64,000 bases of DNA from Ipomoea triloba (GCF_003576645.1 NC_044929.1:1836323-1900322); one strand, 5' to 3'; counted from the first letter of the stretch, positions 1 through 14,446 are shown. Translations and numbers: made by a program. The notes: a model not told the origin generated them from the letters alone.

Positions 1-619
1 AAACTTTTAAAATGATATATGGACTTTTTTTGTATTTTAGTAAATTTTAAATGAGTTTTATAAACATTTTTTTAACTTTTGTATTCTTTTAAGTGTTTAT
101 ATCACAAACTTTTACTGACTTCTATTAATACTTATTTTTTATATTATAATTTTAAAAAAAAACTTTTAAAATATATCATATAGTTTTATGGATCTTCAAT
201 ACATTTATGTATTATAATTTCAAAAAAAAAAAAAAGTTATTAGGGGGGATGTGGTGGGACTGGGATCAATGTTCCCCCTAAGGGTCTCAGACAATTATCA
301 TAGTACACTAGAACTTGATGAGTCCTATGTATGAAATTAAAATGAGTAGTTGTCTTAATAGTGGCGATGATGTTGAATGCCCGATGGTTGTAAACCACTT
401 GTTTCGCTGTATGCCAAAGTGGTTATAGTCAGCTGGTACAGCTCAAGGCAATTGGTTACATGCACATTTTGTAGTGAAACCATAAATTTGTCACATTCTT
501 TTGTCCTAAGAGAATAATTTAAATGCCCAAATACTACGTACTAGCATTTTGTACCAAATAAAGATCAAGTATTGATGGTTTTTATTTACCATTTATGTAG
601 TAAATACAGTGATTCCTAC

Positions 620-1200
620 TAATACGTACAAGTATCGAGGTCGGATTGCATAGAGATTCAGATCCTTATTTAGTTTGTTTCTTGGTTTAAGTGTGTAAGC
701 TCGGTCCTTTGGCAAGAGGTCAGATAGTCCCAAGCTGATATATAGTAGGTAGGTGAAAAGGTCAAAAGACCTTTCTCACTGTCATAAATGCGGTATTTAT
801 AGAAGCGAGGAGGGGACCTACACATGCCTAGAGTCCTGCATGATGGACATGTGTTGAGCATGCACTAGGGAGGCTCGGGAACGACGCCTTGATAGTCACG
901 TGTTATAAGATTCATGTATGTTCAGTGAGATATCCAGCTTCATAAATTCAAGTGGGCCTGTTCGGGAAGCTCGTCCCGACCAATTTAGGTCGAGAGAGTC
1001 CCTCCTACCATGAAACGCCACTACAGCCTCCAGTTAGCTCGGTTGGGAACGTCAAGCTAACTTGTCGGTAAAGATCGGGAATGATCCCTCTCAACAACCT
1101 GTATGGGTACTGAGCTCTTGTACGGTATGAACAAGGAGGTATACTCGAGAAATATTCCCTAGCTATCAACCACTTTACATATGATAGTTTTTTTTTACCT
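620..1200 (-). mobile_element. Possible LTR-type relic
   Basis: This moderately GC-richer block stands out from its AT-rich surroundings. Read on the minus strand it has a TATA-like CTATAAATAC at about 793-802 and short degenerate repeats such as GCTCGG. That resembles the promoter part of a plant LTR retrotransposon. I could not find matching ends, a target-site duplication or any gag/pol coding, so this is only a suggestion; it could equally be unrelated degraded sequence. Confidence 0.22.
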
Positions 1201-2838
1201 AGACATGCACACAACAAAATTATGGAAATAGAGTGCATAGGAATAATAAGAACATGAAATTTAAAAGTGAGACAATACTAGATAACTAGCTTAATAATCT
1301 TTATTCACACGCATAAACCCTAACCTAGAAAAATTTAATCTAACAGATCAAAATCAAGTACGAAATCATCTCCCCTCCCCTAGTAAAGATTCAGCATAAC
1401 ATACCTACCAATCAACCCTTTGACTAAATTAATTAAACACTTCAACTCAAATAAAAAATCTGTATATATATATATATCAACTCAAATATGTGAATATAGA
1501 TGAGTGAATACTCAATAGGGGCTTAATTAAATGGTGCGTCACGGACGGGGATTTACATGTGGGACGGTTGAATTATATGATCTTTTATTGCAAGTTGAGA
1601 AATGGTTGAGTGTAACATTGCATTGAATATTGGATGGATGGATAGATGTTGTGAATTAATTAAAAGAATGACATCCAGTTACAACGTTGGAATTAGTGGA
1701 AGCTTCGAAGCTAACATGGGGACCATAAGACTAGTGGGTGCATTTGTGTATTTTGTCTTTGATCTCCCCCATATAGCACACGGAATAATATATACATTTC
1801 AGGTTGTATATATATAATCCAAACTACTATATATATAATGTGCCAAATCGCCATTATATCATTGGTCAATGGTCATTGTCCAACATGGATATATCTGTCT
1901 TTCACTGCATCTATTCTTATCGGCCCGATCATTAACCTTTAATTAAAATATTATCTTTATAGATTCTTTAGACAACGATATGTGTATTAGGGCTGCCTAA
2001 AAATTAAATCCTACACCCAAATTTCTAATATAGGAAGAATTTTAAATATTTTTATCAAAAATTTATGAGAAATTAAATAGTTTCTTTCATTTATGTACTT
2101 ATTATACGAAAAATTAGAGGACCAATAATGTTCACATCAATAATTAAGAGGCTGAAATCACTATTTTTTTTTTTTTTTTATAAATATAGGCTGAAATCAT
2201 AACTCTTGGGATGCTCTAATGGCTTCCTCTTCTCTAAATTAAATGACCACCTCTATGTGTATCTCTTTGACTTGAAATGACTACCTCAACAAATCAATCA
2301 ATAATACACAATAATACAAAATTAATTATATTACATAGGCATCTCTTAGGTCTTCTTATTGCTCCAGTCATTTACAAGTTGTTATACAAAGATAAAGTTT
2401 ATTTCGTGCACCTTATCTGATAGTGATTATTGTGAATTTCTCTTTAACATTTAAAATAATTATTAATTATAATACTCCTAAATAGATGGACGAATTGGAT
2501 ACACTTTATGGAAGACCGATGGAAATATCCTAAACATAATTGTTTCATGGAATGAGATTCAAACCCACTTGACAAGTTGACACTTGACAATCATACCATT
2601 TATGTATATATTAAAGAAACAATTTGTATAATTTGTTTGTTTGTTTTTTTAAAGTAGACTTCTTATATGTAATATATGAAATCAAAAAAAAAATAAAAAA
2701 TTAAAATGCCAGAATGTCACACAAAATATTCAATGTGACAAGTTTAAGCGCTCAAACAAGAGGGTGTTAGTAGATACTTGAATTTGTATCTTTCAGGTAC
2801 GAGAAAAATGTTTCATTCACTCGACTACTCCTTTCGAA

Positions 2839-2887
<49 letters not shown>
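2839..2887. repeat. (ATT)n microsatellite
   Basis: About 16 uninterrupted ATT units. A reading frame crossing it encodes only a tyrosine run and is not a gene. Confidence 0.95.
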
Positions 2888-3106
2888 CGACAAAATTTAT
2901 GAATCTATGACCCTTGAAAACTCACGCGTTTGTGCTATTATTACTCCAATTTATTTGTTCAAATTTTTGTTTACTTACTAATAAATATATTAATAGTTTT
3001 CTTTGAATATTTCAACGATTTGAAATTTAGATTATGGACAATAAAATATTAAAATGTATATGATCTTCATCAGTTTCTTCGTCATGTGAGAAGATTTCTG
3101 TTTTTC

Positions 3107-3155
<49 letters not shown>

Positions 3156-3177
3156 GTTGTTGTTGTTGTTGTTGTTA
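3107..3177. repeat. Compound (TTA)n-(TTG)n microsatellite
   Basis: Roughly 16 TTA units pass directly into about seven TTG units, a compound trinucleotide repeat. Confidence 0.95.
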
Positions 3178-6100
3178 TTTTTATTCTCGTTGAAAATTTA
3201 TTTTAATTTATTTTAATCTATCATAATTTTTTGATAATTTCCCGTGACAGAAAATTAATAATGGCGATTAGATTTACCCTCTAACCCCTATTTCACGTGT
3301 AGCAATGTGCTGAGACGTCCAAAAGATTTAAGACCGGACAAAAATATTGTTTTCTTAATGGCATTTATTATCTAAAAGATTTTTTAATAATAATAATATT
3401 ATTATTATTAGCAAGTGGCTGAAATTTATTATATTTTTTTAAAAAAAAAAAGAAAAAAAAGTGGCACGTGGTACAAATTTTAATTAAGGGCCACCAAGGC
3501 ACCAATTATAAATTACGTTGATGATAATAGTTGACAGTTGCTAACTTTGATTGGACATTTTATTATTCTAATAGACAGATAATATTAGTAATTAACTGTG
3601 GGATAATGCTAAGGTTTTTAATTTTTTCTAAAACTTTCCATTATAGTTTTTTTTTTTTTAGGGAGACCGTGATTGAAATTGTCCTGTAACTTTATGTTAT
3701 AAAGTTAAACATTTATACCACTCGAACATAAGGTCATTAGCATGTACAAAAATAGTTATTAAGAAGTATGATATTTAATATTTATCATGTTAACTACAAA
3801 ATCAAAAGTTGTTTATGTTGGAAGGTAAACTGATTTAATTTTCTGTCACTCTATGATTGACAAAAAAATCTTTCGATAATCATGGTTAACGTTTTTTTTT
3901 TTTTTTCCATCAACTTAGTGGTAAGAAATTGCTGGCAACAACAATTAAAACTAAAGCACAAAGAACAAAAAACCAATGCCTCTACACTGAGATTCAAACC
4001 TAAGACCTTTTATTTGAGAAATCACAATTATGTCACTCGAACACAAGATCTTTTTTATTAAAATTATTTATAAAATATTGAAAATAATTATATTGTTAGT
4101 AGTACCCAGATAATATAATATAATGGTAGAGGCAGTCCATGTGATTATGGTCCAAATTTTATATTAACAATATGATGTGAGAATCGTGACGACTAAGTGG
4201 CTGCATTAAGCTCACATCTTAAGCGACCTCTAAACTAATTTTAAAATACAGTGAAGCTTAGCTTGTCATTTTCTCTCTTTATTTTATTTTATTATTATAT
4301 TATTATTATTTTGAATTCTAAACTTTCAAAGTGAATAGAGTATCATTATTAGGTATTTATAGGGGGAAATGGACGTCTTAATCAACCATAATTTGTTGTA
4401 TATTTTAAACATATTTCCTCGTACGGACAGACCAGGTAGGTATACTTGCATTAAATCAGAAATTACTTGAGCTTTGTCTAATTCATCAGTTGAATAGTTT
4501 GAGTAAAAGATTGACTTCAGACTAAATTTCTTAATTAGGTAATTAAACTTTTTTTTTTACTTGACTACAAAAAATAAAAAACTAATTCAATTAATCAGTT
4601 AGGTAGGATCAAATTAACTCTATTTGTTAGCTTCAGGTAAGATGAAAAGGGTAACAGATCACTTTCACATCAATTTTAAAGTAGCTGCATTTTTAGAGCT
4701 CAAACTTAAAACTTACGGTATCACGATATTCTGCAAACATGATAATACATTAATGCATTAATACATCAACAATTTGTAACAACTAATCAAATATAACCAT
4801 TCTCAAACACTATATATATACTTGGCAAATAATGGATTGGTTGTGTGGTTTTTAGACTATGTTTTGCAACTTTTGACATTTAATTAAAAATTAAAACAAT
4901 CGATAACGAATTGATGAGCAAAAACGGGTGTGAAATATCATTCTCAAGAGATTAAAATTTATGACTCGACAATAATATAACCACTAATTAAAATATAGTC
5001 ACCAAGATGGAAGAATAAAGCAAAAAGCTAAGCAATTCATATATCAATCGAGTGATTTAATAAATCGAGCAACAAAGTAAACTCGAAGAAAATTAATTAG
5101 GAAAGGCAATTATCCAGTAATGCAGCATATGTAATCTTCTAGATGCAAGAAACTTACCAAATAAGAGCAACGATGGGATTGCACATAAGAATCCAAGTTT
5201 ACAAGCCACTTTCGTGATCAAATAAAACAAGGATTAGGATTAGGAATAATCTTATTCTCATGACGAATCAATTCTAAATCCTAAAAGCACAATTAGCATC
5301 TAAATCCTCCTCTTTTTCCTATTTCATAAAAGGAAATATAATTTGTGCAAAAAGTGGCTTAAAAATCCAATCCAATTCTCATTGTGATTGGATTTCCTCC
5401 AATAACATATTAATGTATGTTGCCATCAAACATTAACAAGTCAATAAGGCATAATCTCTGCAAACATCAAGAACTCTAATTAAACAATTCTACCACCTAT
5501 ATAATCGCCGCAAACATCGTCCCATATAACCTCCTGTGACTCGATACACTTCCTCGATCACAACTCCAATTCATCATTTCCTATCCTTGCAATGTTTCCA
5601 ATAATGATTCATTTGACTCTAATCTTCATCCAATTTGCTTGAAAATCATCTCTTTTAATGCATTAGACATAATAAATTATACCTAAATGCACAATCAAAG
5701 CAACCAAGAATTCTTTGAATATCAAATCGATCTTTTAAAGCATTAAATAATAAAAGTTAAATATGACGTAAAAGTGAAATATAAAAGAATATGAACTTAT
5801 CACTAATATTTTGAAAGATTAAAAACACACATTTAATTTCCTTTTTAAAAAAAAAATAAGAATTAATAACAAATATATTTGATATAAATTCAACCTTAAC
5901 CACTTATAAAGGTCAAGGTCTATAATTGGGGCAGAATATTTGTTGTATTGTGACAAATGGTTCTTGGCATTGCATACCCTAATGTTCCCAAGGTAACATT
6001 TTGTTGACAAAATCAACAAAAACATACCAATCAACAAATTCCAATCCAACTTAGCTTCTTCTTCTTCATTGGTGCATTTCTTCCCAAATTTATCAGCCTG

Positions 6101-8947
6101 AATTGTTGATTTATGCCTGACAAAGGGGACCCACCTTACTAAATATGAAGAATATATAATTGGAGAGTCCAGTGGTTATTGACCTCTACCCTGCCCCTAC
6201 TCATATTCATCACTGCAATAATTATTGTTTACTCATTTTACTCTTACAAGTTGCTCAACATCAAACCATTTCACTGTAGCATTGCACCACATGTAAATCA
6301 ACAGTTTTTTTTTCTTTTAATATATCAACTCTAATCTTAATAATAATGGAGTAATAATACTATACTTCTTTCAATCATAAAATTAAAGTTTTATACTTTC
6401 ATTACTACTAGGCTTGAATATGAGACACATGAAAGAGTCGATTATTTATTTTATTATAGTACTGTTATATTAACAATCAGCTTACTAACTGTCTCAAATT
6501 GTTAAGTTATATTTATCAATTTTCGTATCATCAGACTTTATAGTTGTACGTACAACCAGTTTACTAAATGTCTAAGTTGTAACTATCAATTTTCGTAATG
6601 AACAATGCTAGACGCTCATGCAAGTCATTCTTTTTTCTTTTTTTTACACTCCATAATGTGGCAATTTTAATAAGTTGAGATTTAAAAAAAAAACAGTAAA
6701 AAATAGTCAAATCAAATAATGACAAAAATTGTGTGATTTTTATAGGGGTGGAAAACATTACCCTTTTGGTAATTCATCATTTGACTTTATAGTTGTATTA
6801 ATAGCAAATTTATTAACTGTCACAAAATAATGACTAATGAGTTATATCTATCAATTTTTGTAATTCATAATTTCTAAAAGAAAAAACAAAAATATTTGGA
6901 ACTCAAAGTATTGGACTTAGTATTAGTAACCTGGCTTGTTGACAGGGATGAAGAATGGTTGTGGGATTTGAAATTAATGTATATCTGCGTGTAGTATATA
7001 ATATAAAATATATTTAATCATATAAAAACAATAAAGTCTGAAGACCTAAAATCAACTCCACTTGCTTTAAAACAATTAGGTTTTGCCCCTTGTTGATCCA
7101 GTGGGATATATACCTTTCAAACAGCAGGCTATTTTGAACAGACTGAATTTTAGTAAGTTTTCAAAATAAAATTATAAAACAAGCTAAAATCAATTATAAT
7201 AAGTTTTTTTATTATTATTTATAAACCAATTTGACTGAGTCTATATCGATGACCCTCAACCCGAGTGGTAAGGGTGAAGCAAAGTTGAAGAGTTTGAGTT
7301 CCATTGCAAATAATTCCTTCTAGATATTTTAATATATCGTTTTTAGTTCAATTAGAGTGAGTTTAGTCGATGATCCTCAGTATGAGCTTAGAGACAAGGG
7401 GGCTACATTATTTTAACATAAATTCTTATATTGTTTAATTTTTGGTATTTGTATTTAACAGAATTCTTAATATAATTTTAATATATAAATTTTATTTGTG
7501 TATGACATATAAAATGAGATAAATGTAGTACAAAAAATAAATGTAATTTTTTTTATATTTTGTATAAATATTTTATCAGCATTTGTTTGTTAATTGTCTA
7601 GTTTTTTTTTTCTTTTTGTATTATCGTGCCAACAACAATATAATTATACTACAAGAAAACACGAAAATGTGTACGAAAATTTATGTAGGTAATTCATGAG
7701 AAACCCATTGTAACAATCCAAAATAACTATGGAGTATAAATCTGTGATGAAAAATTAGGTTGTCATTTTGCTTGTCACAAAATATTTGTGTGTGAAATAG
7801 ATATCGTCATTATAATACATTACCTTGACAATTTGACACCCCTAATAAAATTTTCTGACTCGTCATTGATATCCTCAACCCAAGTGGTAAAGGAGAGGCA
7901 AAGAAAAGCCTAAGAATTTGAGTTTATCCTTTTGAATTATCGTTTATTTAGAAGTAGGAACACAAAATAAAAATTGTAACCTAGGGTGTGATTGAGTGGA
8001 TCGGAAGGGATTCATTCATCCTTAACTAAACGTCAAGGGCTCAATGCTTGGCTTTGTGTATGGAACAGTCTAAAATCTCTAGATCAGTTATTCCACTCAA
8101 TAGCGGTGCCTACAAATCAGCGAAGGATTAGTCCTCGAATTGTGGCTTTAGAAAACCGGTGGCTTAGGGGGAATGGTTTTGGTGTTTTGGAGCCGCGTCA
8201 TGCCCTCATCAGACATTCATTTGGATGGGGCTAAAGTGGTACGACGCAAACATTAATACACGTCAGGGACCAAAGTGAACAATACGAAAGAGATAAACGT
8301 ATACTAAAGGGGACCACGTACGACGACCAACCTAAGCTAAGCTAAGGTTAACTACGATGATATCTATGGATCGGATAGATGGTTCACATTATCGTACGTA
8401 CATGCGTGAGCTAACTGCCAAATTTTGTTATGTATGTTGCGTACTCATATTTCCCTTTCTATTGGTTGGATTGCATGAATGGACATAGAGAGATGTGCAT
8501 TAATGCATTATATATCACAACTAACACAAGTGGCAACTCCGACCAACCCATTTTTGGTCCTATTTCTAGCGCTAGTCTGACTCATGTTATTATCCTTTTT
8601 CAAGTGAGTTATGAGAAAAATTCGCAATTATTACTCAATTGTATATACTAAGTAAATCTCATTTTATTACCCTAGCTTATAATGGGGCTCGCTTACAAAG
8701 AGTTTAAGAAGCCGACAAATTATTATTGTGTGTACCACAGCTCAAAACAATGTTGTTTTGATATTTTTTTTAAAAATACTTGTTCTGCACTGCACGCATG
8801 TTAAAATAGTGAATATTCTGAAATAAGATAATGTATTTTATAAATTAGAATAATATACTTTATGTGTTAGAATAATGTATTTTATTAATTAGAATAATGT
8901 GTAATGTACTTCATGTGTTGAATAATGAAATTTTTGAAGTAAGGAAG

Positions 8948-9138
8948 GACCTTGTGGTCCAGTGGCATCAAACCCTTCCCTTTATATGCAGGGTAGTGGG
9001 TTCGAGCCTCAGTAGAGGCAATATTAATTGCCTCAGTGGAGGCAATATTAATTCTTGTGCTTCAATTCAATAGATTGAGAAAGTAGATATGAACAGATAC
9101 TACATTGTAATAGAATTAGTAGTATTCAAAAAAAAAAA
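8948..9138 (+). mobile_element. tRNA-derived SINE
   Basis: The element has a box-A-like GGTCCAGTGGCAT near its 5' end, a box-B-like GGTTCGAGCC at 8999-9008, a short non-tRNA body with two copies of an 'AGGCAATATTAATT' motif, and a terminal A run. This is the standard layout of a plant tRNA-derived SINE copied by a LINE reverse transcriptase. Related copies lie at 22614-22745, 41450-41558, 48399-48521 and 53960-54108. I see no clear target-site duplication, so this copy may be old. The doubled internal motif distinguishes it from the other copies. Confidence 0.8.
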
Positions 9139-9767
9139 TTTAGAATAATATACTTTGTGTTAGAATAATGTGTAATGTACTTACTTTATGTATATTTGAA
9201 TCATGATACACACAGTTATAAATAATTAATTAAATTGAGAGTAAATACTACTTTTAATCTCTCAACAATTACTTATATAATTTAACTACAATTTTTTTCC
9301 AAAATTTTAGTAGGTAAAATTTGGAGAAAATTTCCACACAAGGAAAAGAAAACATTTTGAATATTTTTAACTAACCACTAAATTTGATCATTTTGGAAAT
9401 TAAAAGTAAAAATTTTACCAGAGTACACAAACAGGTATTAATTCTCGAATCTACCATGCTTCAAAGAAAAAAAATTATTAAATCTAATATTAGCATTGTG
9501 CAATTAATTGTCCAATTGTGCTGCTGTTGTTGTCCATTGACTTTCCAAATGACGATATTGCCCCTCCCATTAGTTACCATGGGATTTTTGTCCAACTGGA
9601 GGTTGGAGGGAGAGTAGGAACTGGGAACCAATATTTTAGTAATGAAACTCTTTGTAATTGACAATATGAGTATATGTTGTTTAAACTTACTAAGGCAAAA
9701 CATTGCAAAACTTCTGCCAGTCAAGGCATATAGAACAGATCAGAAAACAATACAGAAGGCACCTAAC

Positions 9768-12700
9768 CTAACTGGTTTCAGATTTCTTGGAGTTCTTTAA
9801 AGTTCTCCTCCTTTCCTCCAACCGAGCAACCTTATCCTTTTTCCGTTTCCTGCCAATCTGAAATAGAGAGAGAGAGAGAGAGATTGTGAGTACCGCGAAA
9901 ATTTCATATCAATCGAACTTAAAATGAGATCACAGATACTTAAAGAATCAAACTTTAGTGTCAATCTGAGTGGGGGGCTTGGGGAAGCTCAAACTAAATT
10001 TGATACTTGAAGAGGAAGAGGGTTCAACAATGTTACCTCTGCAGCCTCCAAGATGTTTCTCCTTTTGCGAGACATCACCATTTTAGACATGTTGTCAGCA
10101 TCCTTGGCAATTTGTTGCTCATTGGGAACTGATTCAGTATTAGCATTGTTGTCCTCGGGAGCGTCCTTCTCCCTCTCCCTCTCATTGGAAATTGTCGAGT
10201 ATTCAGCACCTTGAAACTCCCTTTTCAATTCTTCATGATACTGCTTCTCTAAAGCAGACATCTGCATTTGACAACAGGGACCATAGGTGTAAACAATATT
10301 TAAAAGACAAGCAAATATTCATTGAACTTCCACAACAGGAGATCTTAAAAGCATCATTTAAGAAATGGTAAAAAAAACTGCCAGCAGTCATGGACTGGAA
10401 ATCCACTGTTGTGGTGACATAGAAGTGCAGCAACAAGTCCATTCTCGAGTATCAAAAATATATTTTAAAAAAAAAAAAATCCCTAACTAAAAATATATTA
10501 AGCTTTAAAAGCTCAAAAAATTTACCTTTTGCTTTTTCTGAGCAGCTGCAATAGCTTCTGCACGGTCACTAATACCTTCCGCTAGTAGATTCTGAGGATC
10601 ATCCAAATCCTCTATGCCAACACCTGGCATTGGGAGGACTTCTTTTCTTGCAGCAGCTTGTAGCCGCTTGATGGTCTCAGCATATTCAGGGACATAGCCT
10701 TCCGCTTCATTGTCAACAAAAGGTGACAAGTGCGGAGGAGGAACCCTGTTAGTATATTTGAAAGGTAGTTAGAATATTAATTCTAAGTTTCTAACTATAT
10801 CAAGAGCAACAGAGCGAGGGATCAGTAGTGCAAGCAAAAAAAAATGGGGTTGCTAAAAAACTACTTTTCTTTCCCAGCTCCCCATTTCTCTTTAGCTCTT
10901 CTTTATATGAACCCAAACTTGGTGGTTCAAGATTAAGTTTACACAAAAAAATCCAGGTGGTCAACTAGAAACCATAAGAACCGAAAAACAGCAAATAGAT
11001 TAGGACACCTTAAATCAAAGGGGAAAAACTAACTGAAACTTTTCATCATACCTTCCCACAAAGTAATTCTCAGTTGGCAATATGATGCGTGCATTTATAC
11101 AATCAAAAACCCACTGTGGTTGAACATATTCCCGAGAAAGAAATCTGTGCCCCTGTGTCGGCCTATCAACAATCTGCACCAATATATGACCAAACAATTC
11201 AAACATGTTATGCTTTATAGAATATCCAGAAGAACAAAGACCATGGAAAAACATCAGAATAATGAAATCCTATGTTGAACAAAGTGGGTAGGATAAACAA
11301 CAAATTATTATTTCCATTACAAACCTGATGAGTAATGCTCTGATCAGATTCCTTGAATGGGGCTCCTTCACCCTCCCACGATACAACACCACCAAAAGCA
11401 GGAATGAGAAAAAGCAGAGACTCTCTAGGAACCTGATATTAAAATCCAAAATGGTAGTAATACTTCAATTAGAGGGAACACCCAGGTGAACAGAAAAGCA
11501 AAAAAATTGAATTAATCATACAGTACATTTTAGAACATGCACAGCAATAGTATGAAGATTATGTTTTATGGTGAGAATGATTGGAACTCCAACATAAAAT
11601 TGCACAACCAAAGCACAATTGTCTTATGTAGTGGTGGGCCTATTTGTAACAAAAGTACTGAACATGTCATAGACTCTTTATGTTTTTTCTTCATTTGTTT
11701 TCTGATTTAGTATTTGCAGCAGCCAGATGTGTTTTAAAGGTAGACTTCCAGAGTTATGATCATTTTTCAACATTACACCATAGAAAATACAAAACCAGGA
11801 GAAAAAAGGATTGTCGCTTTTTGCTTAATAAAAATAGAGCACTAAATAAACTTTATTAAAAGTTCATAAAATGCATATGACCCCCTACCTCACGACTTAA
11901 GAAGAATCTCATTCCCTTCAAAAGGGTCTTGCATTCCCTTGTTTCTGCATCATCTTCATCAATGCTAGCAGCCTCTTCAACAAGGTGCATTAAAGCACCA
12001 GGCTCATTTGAAGGAAGTTGGTGTTGAAGCTGTGCAAGTCTCAAATCAGACTCATCATGTGCTCTTTTGTCTTGCTGATCCTCAGTCTGACCAGACTCGG
12101 GCAGATCAATGGCTTTGGACTCCATAATGGAGGTGCTTGTGCTCAATTCAAAGAACCTTGACAATGCATAAAGATCTGCCAAATTCCATAAATTCCAAAT
12201 AGTATTTATAATTCAAACAAGTCACACCAAGTTGAGTATTACAGATTTACAGAAGAGAAAAAAGTGTTACCAGCTGCTAAAGCTTCCAACCGCGGATCAA
12301 GGATGGGAGGATATTTCACATTTATTGAATGATAAAGCTTGAAATTGACAAAGGCAAGGAGTGTCTGCATATCAATAATAGAGCTCTTATAAGCAAACAC
12401 ATCTTGAACAAAAGACTATGAGAAAAGTAAGCCTATCATCCATTAGCTTCATAATATCACACAATTGCACAATCAATTTGATGTAAATGAAATTGCAGCA
12501 ATGATGGATAAAGAATGAAACTTGTGCACACAGATTTTATGAATACTGCTTACAAAAGACCAAATTAACAGTGAGAGGCATTAGGTCTACAGTCTACTAA
12601 ATATTAGAAGGTAATGGAAGTTAAATGTAATCCTCCTCCAATTTCAATCATCCAAACTCAAAAATTCTTCCCCCCCCCCCCCCCCGGCCAAGCTATTGAC

Positions 12701-14176
12701 CCTATGTTACTATTCTGATCACAAAGACTAACAAAGTCTTGGTCCAGCCAGGAATCCAGACTTGAAGTCTGAATAATATAAATTTCATAGCAAAATATTC
12801 TAACCTCATAAAATTCCAAGAAGGTCAGCATGATCTTATAATCAACATCAGCAGGCAGTACTTGCTGCAGTGCATGTGGAGTTACCCATGTGATTTTTTG
12901 GCCCTCAATCTCAGCCTACAACAATAAGATGCGCACTTGAGCCAAGAAAATTATAACAGACCAAAGAAATAGATAAACAAAAACATAACAAAAGGAAAAG
13001 ATGTTAAGATACCTGATAATATATTCCTTTTACAGATATAAATGTTTTTCGCAGTTTGTGGGTGCGACAAACATAAGCTTGCCACTCATGACTTAACCTA
13101 ATACACCACAAAATAAAAATAAAAAATTAAGCACAGAAAAAATAAAAAGTTGGGTATAGTACATAGAAAAATAAAATAAAATAACAAACAAATAGATAAA
13201 AAAAGGATTTCACAGGAGGATGAGTAGATGACCTTCGACAGTTATGAATGCGGCTTACTGGAATATTTTCCCTTTCTACAGCAGGCAATGCAGCAAAAAG
13301 ATGAACCATACTCAGACAATCATCCAAATCCCTCAACGCATCAATGAATGTAGGGTACCTATAAGTTTATCACAATAAGCACACCCATTAAGCTACTAAA
13401 TTTAATACGCTAGCACAAAATTTTCAGCAACATGAACATGACCAACCTCTCTCGAATAAGCAAATCTAACTTATAGCCAGGCTTGCTATTCAATAGACGG
13501 TCAGCAAGATCCTTGTTCTTTTTTGTCAAAGCTTTCTTAACTTTTCTATCATAAGCCCGTATATCTCTGAACTTCTCAAGCAATGGCTCATATTTAAGGA
13601 ACTTAATATCTTTTGTGTGATAATAGGTCTGATGATTTCCTTTCACCTTCTTCTTTGGGTCCCTTGGAAATATACCTTTGAGGATGCATAGCTTCCTGTA
13701 AACAAATAAATCAATATAATGAATCAATAACTTCAGGCACTCAAAAATTTTGAAACTTGACCAATAACAACCTTTCCTCACACAACTCAGTAACTAAAAG
13801 CTTAAGCAAAAAATTTCAGCTGGGTGCTTAACTACACAGAAACACATATCCTTGTTTCATGATAGCCAAACTTATGGCAATTAAATACAAAAAAAGTAAT
13901 TAAAACAAAACAAAACAAAACAAAAAGAGTGATCAGAATTGAACTGTGAAGGAAGCGAGAGATGAGAACCTGAATAGTGATATGCTGACTTGGAGTTCCT
14001 TAAGAGCTTTTGACCTAGTTATGTATCTGGAAGCGTTTCCTTCCTTTTTCTTGCCCTGAAACACATTATGAACAATGTAATGGCCGAACAGAACAGGCGA
14101 CAACGAGATTCAAGCAGAAAGCAAAAGAAGACTCAGAAGAGATTCAACTTACCGCAGGCCTGTAGTGCTTAGGCAT
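9768..14176 (-). CDS. PES: Pescadillo homologue (PES/NOP7), 60S ribosome biogenesis factor
   Basis: Thirteen exons (14176-14153, 14055-13970, 13695-13447, 13358-13233, 13097-13013, 12915-12805, 12364-12271, 12175-11889, 11432-11325, 11173-11052, 10745-10526, 10261-10037, 9857-9768), all with GT-AG borders, join into 608 codons plus stop. The start [17 protein letters not shown] is typical of the family. Residues about 1-280 form the conserved pescadillo N-terminal region. Residues about 345-440 form a BRCT domain, with W411 in the WVFDC motif. The tail is acidic, then ends in lysine/arginine-rich blocks suited to nucleolar targeting. In yeast and animals the protein works with BOP1/Erb1 and WDR12/Ytm1 in ITS2 and large-subunit pre-rRNA processing; the same role is expected here by homology. 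No frameshift or missing block was seen. Intron 6 contains a 16-base C run. Confidence 0.96.
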
Positions 14177-14370
14177 GGCTGCAGATTCGAGCTGTGAAGG
14201 AACGACGGGACACGGGAGTACTTGAGGCAAATGAAGCTTCCGTTTTTCTGTCGGCTCGAGCCGCAAGTGATAATGAAAGTGTAAAACCCTAAATAAAATG
14301 TATAAAACCCTAAGGCCTAATTGCCCGTATCCATCGGGTCAAATACCACTATAAAACGGGTGGCCCATGA
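14177..14370 (-). promoter_or_regulatory. PES promoter with telo-boxes and site II element
   Basis: Two telo-boxes (AAACCCTAA on the plus strand) lie at 14284-14292 and 14305-14313. A site II core, GGCCCA on the plus strand (TGGGCC on the minus strand), lies at 14362-14367. This pairing is well known upstream of plant ribosomal-protein and ribosome-biogenesis genes, where telo-boxes and TCP-bound site II motifs co-ordinate expression in dividing cells. Position and gene function agree. No TATA box was evident close to the start. Confidence 0.75.
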
Positions 14371-14446
14371 CCCGAATTACTACTCTTTGATCTATGAAAT
14401 CTTTTTTTCTTTTTCCAATTTTATTTTACAGAGTAATTTTAGAAAG

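Larger units (their letters stand above)
1..8947. other. Gene-poor AT-rich spacer
   Basis: No open frame here resembles a known protein and none shows convincing exon structure. The stretch holds poly-A/T runs, trinucleotide repeats, a possible LTR relic and short SINE-like motifs (a repeated 'CTCAACCC.AGTGGTAA' stretch near 7256 and 7871). A GC-richer patch at about 7985-8300 contains an 80-codon frame that I do not recognise; it may be a degraded mobile element. Nothing else in the interval is assignable. Confidence 0.6.

Noticed and set aside
2778..3177. CRISPR-like regular repeats
   Set aside because: Pure trinucleotide microsatellites without spacers; the sequence is a plant nuclear genome.
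7985..8240. 80-codon frame in a GC-richer patch; considered organelle-derived DNA or a gene fragment
   Set aside because: I recognise no organelle or nuclear gene in it, and no splice or promoter context supports it.
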